Virus record (IMG/VR): IMGVR_UViG_3300037585_001440
Span: 1-31,242 of that record
DNA length: 31,242 bases
DNA from: a virus
Strand: one strand, 5' to 3'
The number at the start of each line of letters is the position of its first letter. The first letter of the stretch is position 1. Positions 7,393-15,000 of this stretch are shown here, piece after piece. Position numbers and translations under genes: made by a program. The notes under the pieces are model-generated. The model was not told the origin of the DNA. It did no database searches and saw only the letters and a program-made list of their open reading frames with translations.

Positions 7393-8877
7393 ATGGCAAT
7401 ATCAAATCCTGGTGGTTTGTTAAATAGCACACCTGCTCATATACAGCAGGCACTACAATCAAACTACTTCGACTTTACTGCGACAGCTGGACAAGGCTGG
7501 GCGCAACAATATTTACCAGATCTTATGGAGAAAGAAGCAGAGGTATTTGGTCCTAGGACTATATCTGGATTTCTTTCACAAGTAGGAGCTGAAGAAGCTA
7601 TGTCTGCTGACCAAGTTGTGTGGTCTGAACAAGGTAGATTACACTTAGCTTACACAATGACGGTAACTACCGTTGGTGGTGGTTCCTCTACAAACGGTGG
7701 TTTAATCACAATCAACGACCACATCGATACTAACGCTACTTACGTTTCGGGTTCTCATGGTGTTAGAGTAAACGACACTGTTATTTTAGCTACTAGTCAA
7801 GCTGTATTAAAAGCTTTAGTTGTTCACGTTAACGGTAACGCACTTAGTGTTGAACCTTACGGAGCGGCTGACTGTACTACTCTTACCGCAACTACTGGAT
7901 CATTATTAGTATATGGTTCTGAGTTTGGAAAAGGTCAAAGTTATAACTCTGCTGCCGCTGCTGCTACTGAGCAAAGAGGCGCTAACGAACCTAGTTTCAA
8001 ATCTTACACTAACAAACCAATTATTATTAAAGATTACTACGAAGTATCAGGTTCTGATACAGCTAGAATCGGTTGGGTTGAAGTTGCTTCTGAAGAAGGT
8101 CAAAGTGGATATCTTTGGTACTTAAAGGCTGAAGCTGATACAAGAGCACGTTTTAATGATTACTTAGAAATGGCTATGATAGAAGGTGAGCTTGGGGTAG
8201 AGGGTACTGATGATGTTGCGGCGTTTGTTGGACCTGCTGCTACTGATGCTTCTGGTACACAAGGTTTGTTCGCTGCTATTGAATCAAGAGGTAACATTAC
8301 TACTGGTGTAACTGGTGTTAATGCTGCGACTGATTTAGCTGAATTCGACGCTATTTTAGCTGAGTTTGACTCTCAAGGTGCTATTGAAGAAAATATGATG
8401 TTCGTAAATAGAGCTACGTCTCTAGCGATGGATGACATGTTAGCTTCTATGAATTCTTACGGAGCTGGTGGTACTTCTTATGGAGTATTCAATAACTCAG
8501 AAGACATGGCATTAAACTTAGGTTTCTCTGGTTTCAGACGTGGATCTTACGATTTCTACAAATCTGATTTCAGATACTTGAACGACAAAGCTACTAGAGG
8601 TGGTATTAATGCTTCCGCTGGAGCCAACGCTATTAGAGGGGTTGTTATCCCAGCTGGTACGTCAACTGTTTACGACCAAATGTTAGGTAAAAATCTTAAG
8701 AGACCATTTTTACACGTTAGATATAGATCTTCTAAAACTGACGATAGAAAAATGAAAACTTGGGTTACTGGTTCTGTTGGAGCTACTACATCTGCTTTAG
8801 ACGCGATGTCAATCCATATGTTATCGGAGAGATGTTTGATTACGCAAGGTGCTAATAACTTCATGTTAATGAAGTAA
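7393..8877 (+). CDS. Major capsid protein
   Basis: This 494-residue product follows the scaffold-like gene and precedes a strong terminator, which fits a highly expressed capsid gene. Codons are strongly biased to GCT, GGT, ACT and GTT, more regular than in the neighbours, as in abundant proteins. The N-terminal arm (about residues 1-90) includes TAGQGWAQQYLPDLMEKEAEVF. Residues about 95-178 are a Gly/Thr/Val-rich beta segment that looks like an inserted barrel. The remaining part is alpha/beta, with RARFNDYLEMAMIEGELGVE (a spine-helix-like run) and a C-terminal SIHMLSERCLITQGANNFML. I infer an HK97-like fold from context and length; the sequence alone does not prove it. A 'Ser-Glu-Arg/Gln-Gly' type maturation cleavage site is not evident. 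Confidence 0.85.
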   Translation: MAISNPGGLLNSTPAHIQQALQSNYFDFTATAGQGWAQQYLPDLMEKEAEVFGPRTISGFLSQVGAEEAMSADQVVWSEQGRLHLAYTMTVTTVGGGSSTNGGLITINDHIDTNATYVSGSHGVRVNDTVILATSQAVLKALVVHVNGNALSVEPYGAADCTTLTATTGSLLVYGSEFGKGQSYNSAAAAATEQRGANEPSFKSYTNKPIIIKDYYEVSGSDTARIGWVEVASEEGQSGYLWYLKAEADTRARFNDYLEMAMIEGELGVEGTDDVAAFVGPAATDASGTQGLFAAIESRGNITTGVTGVNAATDLAEFDAILAEFDSQGAIEENMMFVNRATSLAMDDMLASMNSYGAGGTSYGVFNNSEDMALNLGFSGFRRGSYDFYKSDFRYLNDKATRGGINASAGANAIRGVVIPAGTSTVYDQMLGKNLKRPFLHVRYRSSKTDDRKMKTWVTGSVGATTSALDAMSIHMLSERCLITQGANNFMLMK

Positions 8878-8897
8878 GCATTTATTATATTAAGAGA

Positions 8898-8925
8898 GGT
8901 TGGGGTTCGCCCCAACCCCTTTTAT
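8898..8925 (+). terminator. Intrinsic terminator after the capsid gene (UUCG loop)
   Basis: A perfect 8-bp stem, GGTTGGGG (8898-8905) paired with CCCCAACC (8910-8917), is closed by a TTCG loop (8906-8909) and followed by CCTTTTATTTTATT, a broken T tract. It begins 21 nt after the capsid stop codon. This is a classical Rho-independent terminator. It probably gives partial termination, since the downstream structural genes have no clear promoter of their own. The loop is closed by G-C, not the extra-stable C-G. Confidence 0.88.
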
Positions 8926-8952
8926 TTTATTAATTTTATTATATATTATATT

Positions 8953-9795
8953 ATGACAAAGAAAACAAAAAAAGTTGAGGTAGAAGAACCTCAAATCCAA
9001 AACGTGGTAGAAACACCACAGGTTGTAGAACAACCAAAGGCAAAAGCAAGAGAAAGAGTTAAACCATCTAACGAGTGGGAAATCAAAGATAGGGCTTATT
9101 ATTTGAAGGGTAGTAAGAGACCTATATCTAGATCGATTAAATCTACGAATATCTATTATTTTGACGAAGAGTTAGGTTACGAAAGAGAACTTAAATATTG
9201 TCAAAACCAAAAAACTCCATTTGTTGACGAAATGAAAGGCGATCAAAGATTAGAACATATTGTTTTTAGAGGTGGTCTTCTACTTGTACCAAAAGAAAAA
9301 ACAGTTTTACAAAAACTATTAAGTTTATACCACCCGCATAAAGACGTGTTATATTACGAATATAAACCAGCAGCATTAGCCGCCGAAGAGATCGATGTTT
9401 TAGAGCAGCAAGTAGAGGCGTTAGTAGCGGCTAGAAATGTTGATATCGACATGGCGGAAGCTATCATGCGTGTAGAGAAGGGCTCTGAAGTGTCTAACTT
9501 GAGTTCTAAGGAACTTAGACGTGATTTGTTACTGTTTGCTAGAAACAATCCTAAATTGTTCTTAGAATTAGCTGATGATGAAAACGTAATGCTTAGGAAC
9601 TTCGGTATTAGATCTGTAGAAAATGGGATATTAAGATTATCTTCAGATCAAAGAAACTTTTTATGGGGAAGTAACGGTAGAAAGATAATGACGATACCGT
9701 TTGACGAGCATCCATATACCGCTTTAGCACATTGGTTTAAAACTGATGAAGGTATGGAGATATATGCAAATATAGAAAAAAGATTAAACAATTAA
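8953..9795 (+). CDS. Conserved head-region protein of unknown function
   Basis: This 280-residue protein sits between two hairpins. Residues 1-40 are a Lys/Glu/Val/Pro-rich tail, probably disordered, resembling the N-terminus of the scaffold-like protein. About residues 43-130 form a mixed alpha/beta domain with SIKSTNIYYFDEELGYEREL, FVDEMKGDQRLEHIVFRGG and LLVPKEKTVLQKLLSLYHPH. Then come helices (EIDVLEQQVEALVAARNVDI, SKELRRDLLLFARNNPKLFL) and a C-terminal part with SNGRKIMTIPFDEHPYTALA. No enzyme motif is evident. I recall proteins of this type downstream of the capsid gene in uncultured marine phages, so a head completion, decoration or vertex role is likely but unproven. The gene is set apart by the upstream terminator and its own A/T leader. 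Confidence 0.85.
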   Translation: MTKKTKKVEVEEPQIQNVVETPQVVEQPKAKARERVKPSNEWEIKDRAYYLKGSKRPISRSIKSTNIYYFDEELGYERELKYCQNQKTPFVDEMKGDQRLEHIVFRGGLLLVPKEKTVLQKLLSLYHPHKDVLYYEYKPAALAAEEIDVLEQQVEALVAARNVDIDMAEAIMRVEKGSEVSNLSSKELRRDLLLFARNNPKLFLELADDENVMLRNFGIRSVENGILRLSSDQRNFLWGSNGRKIMTIPFDEHPYTALAHWFKTDEGMEIYANIEKRLNN

Positions 9796-9801
9796 CCAAA
9801 C

Positions 9802-9838
9802 TGTAGAGCGGTCGCCCTACGGGGCGATCGTAACTACA
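9802..9838 (+). promoter_or_regulatory. Strong two-tier RNA hairpin (UACG loop) in a gene leader
   Basis: The inner stem pairs 9809-9817 (CGGTCGCCC) with 9822-9830 (GGGCGATCG): nine pairs with one G-T, closed by a TACG loop in the very stable C(UNCG)G form. After a small internal loop (AG opposite TAA), a second stem pairs TGTAG (9802-9806) with CTACA (9834-9838). No T tract follows, so it is not a standard intrinsic terminator. It starts 6 nt after one stop and ends 11 nt before the next start codon. Possible roles are protection of the upstream mRNA 3' end, RNA processing, or control of the next small gene. Confidence 0.65.
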
Positions 9839-9849
9839 AAATAAATTAT

Positions 9850-10008
9850 ATGAAATCAAAAGGATTAGGTGATACAATAGAAAAAATCACGAAAATAACC
9901 GGTATAAAAACCCTACTTGAACTCGGAAATAAACACATGGGTAAAAAGGGTTGTGGTTGTAATAAGAGAAAGCAAGCTTTAAATAAAAAGTTTCCTTATA
10001 AAAAATAA
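9850..10008 (+). CDS. 52-residue Cys-containing small protein
   Basis: The frame ATG 9850 to TAA 10006-10008 encodes a basic 52-residue protein. Its first half is an amphipathic helix-like segment (GLGDTIEKITKITGIKTLLE). Its second half carries a Cys-Gly-Cys and a Lys-rich end (KKGCGCNKRKQALNKKFPYK). It fills the only 222-nt gap in the area and has the usual A/T leader. From memory, small proteins with 'GLGDTIEK.TK.TGIK' and 'CGC..R...LNK.FPY' recur in marine phage contigs, supporting a real gene. Two Cys alone do not make a zinc site, although two or more chains could share one. It has no membrane segment. Function is unknown; a neck or virion accessory role is inferred from its neighbours. 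Confidence 0.75.
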   Translation: MKSKGLGDTIEKITKITGIKTLLELGNKHMGKKGCGCNKRKQALNKKFPYKK

Positions 10009-10017
10009 AAAAACATT

Positions 10018-10725
10018 ATGATAAACGTAGATAGAATATATCAAAGAGTTTTACTGTTAGCTAATAAAGAACAAAGAGGATATATAACACCTCAAGAATT
10101 TAACTTATTTGCAAACCAAGCGCAAATGGATATATTCGAACAGTATTTCTACGATTTAAATCAATTCCTAAGAACACCCGGTAACAGCACTATGCACGCT
10201 GATATGGTGGATTTGTTAGAGGAGAAAATAAGTGCGTTTGAAGTAACAGCGGTATTACAAGGGCCAATTGGCGGTCCCGGCGTTGGTGGTAATCTAAATA
10301 CGTTACCAAGGTTTTACAGATTATCCAACGTTAGATTCCGTGACTTAATATTAGAAAGCGTTAGTAGAAAAGATTTTAGACATTTTCCTAATAGTCCTTT
10401 AGCAGCACCTACGGCCACTAGACCTATATACATGGTAGATACGATAAATAACACTATTCAAGTTGCTGGTAGGAATTTTGGTTCGCTAGATATAGACTAC
10501 ATCCAATCACCTAGACAGGTAAATTGGACCTATATAGTTGTTGGAGGTAAGGCATTATATAACGCTACCGCTGGTGATGCTCAAGATTTTGATTTACATC
10601 CTTCTGACGAAACAGAATTGGTTATGAAAATATTAGCTTTAGCAGGTTTTACGTTAAAAGATACGAATTTATATCAATCAGCATCAGGAGAAGACACGAA
10701 GAATATTCAACAAGAAAAACAATAA
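10018..10725 (+). CDS. Probable head-tail connector (adaptor) protein
   Basis: This 235-residue protein starts with a helical region (INVDRIYQRVLLLANKEQRG, then ITPQEFNLFANQAQMDIFEQ) typical of connector proteins that stack beneath the portal. A Gly/Pro loop (GPIGGPGVGG, about residues 81-90) follows. A beta-rich middle has FYRLSNVRFRDLILES and PIYMVDTINNTIQVAGR, then IDYIQSPRQVNW. The C-terminus is helical again (SDETELVMKILALAGFTLKD) with a polar tail. Helical bundle, beta insertion and final helix resemble the overall plan of podoviral gatekeeper/adaptor proteins such as T7 gp11, but I claim only analogy. It precedes another connector-like gene by 3 nt. There is no catalytic motif. The ATG is in the ATTATG context. 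Confidence 0.72.
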   Translation: MINVDRIYQRVLLLANKEQRGYITPQEFNLFANQAQMDIFEQYFYDLNQFLRTPGNSTMHADMVDLLEEKISAFEVTAVLQGPIGGPGVGGNLNTLPRFYRLSNVRFRDLILESVSRKDFRHFPNSPLAAPTATRPIYMVDTINNTIQVAGRNFGSLDIDYIQSPRQVNWTYIVVGGKALYNATAGDAQDFDLHPSDETELVMKILALAGFTLKDTNLYQSASGEDTKNIQQEKQ

Positions 10726-10728
10726 TAA

Positions 10729-12042
10729 ATGGGATTATTAGACAATCAAACACAGCAAAATTACTACAATGGAAATGATTTTGGTGGTTACCAATTTATT
10801 TCTTTAGATAATATTATAAACAACTTCATCGTAGCTTACGTTGGTGACGGTAAAATAATCCCTAAGGTAAAAAGAACAGATATAGCTTTTCACGCGCAAA
10901 GAGCTATCCAAGAGTTATCATTCGATACTTTTAAATCTATAAAGTCGCAAGAAATCACACTTCCACCATCAAACACGATGATACTTCCTCAAGATTACGT
11001 TAATTACACTAGAGTACTATGGACTGATGCTTCTGGTATTAAACGTCTTCTTTACCCAACTAGTCACACTCAAAATCCAACCCCAATTTTACAAAACTCA
11101 GATAGCGAATATGCTTTAACAGCTATTGGTACTTTAACAGATACTGATGCTACTATAGTGTTAGATTCCGAATACCCAAACGTACAAGTTGGAATGATAG
11201 TTTCATCGCCTAACATACCTAACGAGTCGCTAGTAATTGCTACTTCTAACACCAGTGGCATAACAACAATAGAAATTAACAACAACGCGACTTATACAGG
11301 CACTGAAACTCTTACGTTTACACCTCAAGATGGTTCTTTAATATTAGAGGAAGAATCTACCTTTGTTTTAGAAAATGTTACGTGGGATATTGATGAAGAT
11401 AAAATAACACAAGCGCCAAATACAGATGTGTCCAATATAACTGTTGGAATGTTAGTATCTCATGAGGATTTTCCAAATGGAACAACGGTTACTGATGTTA
11501 ACGGCGCTGTTATAACAACCTCAAATGATTCTACAGCGGCGTCTACAACAACAACTAACGAGGTAACTTTTATATCAACACCTGGAGACTCTACTACTTG
11601 GAGTAGTTATTCAAGCACCGCTAGCGGTAGTGATGCCTCTGCTTATAATTATGATACTGACATTTACGATTTAAATTTGGGGCAAAGGTATGGTTTAGAT
11701 CCACAGCACGCTCAAGTTAATGGTTCTTATTTTATAGACAATTTAAAAGGGTTGATACATTTTTCATCTAACTGTTCTGGAAAAACTATAGTTCTAGATT
11801 ATATAAGCGATGGACTTGGTACAGATGAAGAGATGATAGTTCATAAGTTTGCAGAAGAAGCTATGTATAAATCTATAGCTTACGCTATATTATCTACTAG
11901 TGTAGCTGGACAAGCTTTAGTGCCTAGATTTAAAAAAGAAAAATTCGCGTCAATAAGACAAGCTAAACTAAGATTATCAAACTTAAAGATAGATGAAATG
12001 GTCCAAATCATGAGGGGTAAATCTAAGATAATAAAACACTAA
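10729..12042 (+). CDS. Neck/connector protein with an inserted double beta module
   Basis: In this 437-residue protein the ends look like one conserved core and the middle looks added. The N-terminal part (1-125) has RTDIAFHAQRAIQELSFDTF and LPPSNTMILPQDYVNYTRVL. The C-terminal part (about 320-437) has RYGLDPQHAQVNGSYFIDN, IHFSSNCSGKTIVLDYISDG, KFAEEAMYKSIAYAILSTS and a basic end. Between them lie two related segments (about 134-199 and 217-283) with the pattern 'V.VGM.VS...P...V......I......T.T.E..TF', then a Ser/Thr-rich linker. Its place after the adaptor and before the giant tail protein suggests a neck or tail-tube-like ring. The core resembles proteins I recall from marine phages without assigned function. 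Confidence 0.72.
   Translation: MGLLDNQTQQNYYNGNDFGGYQFISLDNIINNFIVAYVGDGKIIPKVKRTDIAFHAQRAIQELSFDTFKSIKSQEITLPPSNTMILPQDYVNYTRVLWTDASGIKRLLYPTSHTQNPTPILQNSDSEYALTAIGTLTDTDATIVLDSEYPNVQVGMIVSSPNIPNESLVIATSNTSGITTIEINNNATYTGTETLTFTPQDGSLILEEESTFVLENVTWDIDEDKITQAPNTDVSNITVGMLVSHEDFPNGTTVTDVNGAVITTSNDSTAASTTTTNEVTFISTPGDSTTWSSYSSTASGSDASAYNYDTDIYDLNLGQRYGLDPQHAQVNGSYFIDNLKGLIHFSSNCSGKTIVLDYISDGLGTDEEMIVHKFAEEAMYKSIAYAILSTSVAGQALVPRFKKEKFASIRQAKLRLSNLKIDEMVQIMRGKSKIIKH
11128..11325 (+). repeat. Beta module, copy 1 (VGM-VS type)
   Basis: Codons 134-199 of the neck protein encode a segment with VQVGMIVSSPNIPNESLVIA followed by ITTIEINNNATYTGTETLTF. It has the same order of landmarks as the segment at 11377-11577 and a looser match at 21771-21968. 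The similarity is at protein level; DNA identity is low. Confidence 0.6.
11377..11577 (+). repeat. Beta module, copy 2 (VGM-VS type)
   Basis: Codons 217-283 of the neck protein contain ITVGMLVSHEDFPNGTTVTD and then VITTSNDSTAASTTTTNEVT, matching copy 1 in the order and spacing of landmarks. This fits tandem duplication of a small beta domain, or repeated acquisition of it. Confidence 0.6.
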
Positions 12043-12045
12043 TAT

Positions 12046-15000
12046 ATGCCAGTAATTAAAAACGGTTTTGACAAGGCGGCGATGAACAAGGATTTTGACG
12101 AAAGAATTGTTCCGTCCGGGCAGTATAGAGATGCTATGAATATACAAGTTTCAACGTCCGAAGGTAGTAACGTTGGAACAGTGCAAAACATATTGGGTAA
12201 TACGAGAGTTGAAAATTTAATTCCTATAGGTGATGAAATGAACCCACTTACAGGACAAGAATATAGATGTGTTGGAGCTGTAGTCGACGAAAAAAACGAC
12301 GCGTTATATTGGTTTGTCACTTGTGCGGAGTTTGACGCTATTATCGAATACAAAGATGATCCAACTAATCAAACTTCCAACACTTGCACACCTATATTGG
12401 TAGACAGGAATAAAGATGTTTTAAAATTCGATTATAACACACTTATAACCGCTGTAAACATAATTGATGACATGCTTTTTTGGACAGATAACGTCAATGA
12501 GCCTAAAAAGATAAGCATATCTACACTTAAAAATAATCTCCACACTAATTTAACTTCGCATAGTAGCATGTATCGACGAGCTGATTGGGGACAAACAACT
12601 AGTGCTATGATTAATATCGGGCCTATAAAAGAAGATCATATTACGGTGATAAAGAAAAAACCTGGTAAAGCTCCGACTATAGCTTTTTCAGATTCCAACG
12701 TTCAACGTATATATGATTTTGGTGACACGCCATCTTCTGCTTTTAATTTAACACCAATAGATATATCTATAGGTGGATCTTTACCTTTAGTGGGAACAGA
12801 TTTAACATTTACACATGAGGGTTATAGTAATTACTTTGAAGATTTTGAATATATAATAGGAGACATAATCTTACTCAGTAGAGATGATACCACTGGTAAT
12901 TTACCACAAAATTACGAATTAAAATTAAAAATTACAGGTATTTTATACGACAACTGGTGGGAGGCTGCTGGTTGGGGTAGATTTAGATTTACTGGGGAAA
13001 TTTTAGAAATAAGTAGTTCTATTCCAGTTGATGAGGCTTTCTTTTATAATTCTTACAAGAAAGTAGACACAGACGTGTTGTTTGAAAAAGAATTTATACG
13101 TTTTGCTACTAGATATAAATACGCAGACGGGCAATACTCTGCTTTTTCACCTTTTACACAACCAGTATTTTTAGCTGGATCATTTGGTTTTCATCCAACG
13201 AAAGATCCATATAATCTAGGAATGGAAAATAATATTATCGATATAAGATTGCAGGATTTAGTTACTCCAGATATTCCAAATGATGTCGCACAAATAGATA
13301 TACTTTTTAAAAAGGAGACATCTACAACTGTGTATTCTGTAGATAGCATTAGACCAGACGATCCTCCTCTAAACGGATCTAGCTACAATTACTGGAATAG
13401 TAATAGTTATACTAGTCACAAGTATTTAACAACTGGTTATGTAGAGGGCACTGGAACAGAAGACAGTACACATCATGCTACAAACATAACATCTAACAAA
13501 GGTGAATATATAGTATCTACAGAAAATATATATGCTGCCTTACCAGAAAATCAAATACTAAGACCCTGGGACAATGTACCTAGGCAGGCTTTAGCACAAG
13601 AAATTACTTCAAATAGGATAGTTTACGCTAATTATTTACAAAATTATACTTTAAAAGACTTTGAAGATAGAATATGTTATCCTGATTTGGATTTAGGGTA
13701 CGAGGAGAGGAAATTTGATCCTCTTAACACTACTGCTGTTACATTTGAAACTGGAAAACAATCTGTAAAATCTGATAGAACGTATTATTTAGGTGTTGTA
13801 TATGGTGATAGATACGGTAGGGAGACCCCTGTGTTTACAGGAAAAGATTCTTCTATAAAAATCCCATATGATATCTCTGATAGCGCTACTTTTTCTGGAG
13901 CTGCTAGTAAATCCTTACGATTAAGAGGTAGTTTAATTGGAGAACAACCCTCTTTCGCTGAGTATTACAAATATTTTATAAAACAAACGACTGGTGAATA
14001 CTACAATCTTACCATGGATAGGGTTTATAAAAACACAGGAGACGATACCATGTGGATTTCTTTTCCGTCTTCGGATAGGAATAAACTTCAAGAGGGGGAT
14101 TATTTAACTATAAAAAAGCAAGTTGATGTAGAGCGACAAGTCCCAGAAGAAAACAAACTCAAAGTCATAGATATTCAGAATAATGCCCCGGATTCTATAA
14201 AGTTCGAGTATACACAGTTAGGAACAGGTGGTGGTACTGCCGAGGATTTAGCCGCTTTGTTTTCGAATTCAAGCGCACAACCCGCTGAAGATGTTAAGAG
14301 AATAAGTATAGATAGAGAGACTTGGATAGAAAGTGAGTTTGGAATGGATCTAGACAAATTCGCATCAACATCAAGACATCTAGTTATCCAGTTCGAGATA
14401 ACATCAAATAACGTTGTTACAAAGTCAGAAAAGTATGATGTAGCGGCTTATTTTAGAGAAGAGGCTGGGAATGATGGGGTGTACAATTTCTTGCTTAATA
14501 AAAAAATCACTCCCGCTGATTCTTGGGTAGAAAGTTCTCCTGGAGTGTTAAATTCAGCAAAACTCTTAACAATTGTAATATTTGAAAAGACAAAAAAGAA
14601 TACAACTGAATTTGAAGGAAGATTCTTTGTAAAAATAATATCGAATACTCTAACTAATCAATACTTGATACCATCTGCATCTAGCACAACTAATGATTAT
14701 CAAGTTGTAGCTAGAGCATACGTGTTTAATTTATTTGACAGGCATCAAACGCATACATCTTTAAATGCCTCAACTACCGGTTATGGTATATATAATTCAA
14801 CAGAGTTTAACACAGGTAATACTCAACCTGTGCACGTTACCGCTGTAGATACTAAAACAGAACCTCGTTGGGCGGAAATAACTAAATTCAACAGTAATCA
14901 AACATCAAACCAAGGATGGTTTATTGATAATATGCATTTTGTTTCTGGCCAAGAGCCACCAGAGATGCAAGCTACACTCATGTGGGATGCGGCTCAATCC

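Noticed and set aside
9802-9838. Reading the second hairpin as a tRNA or a standard terminator
   Set aside because: It is too short for a tRNA and lacks cloverleaf arms, and no T tract follows the stem.
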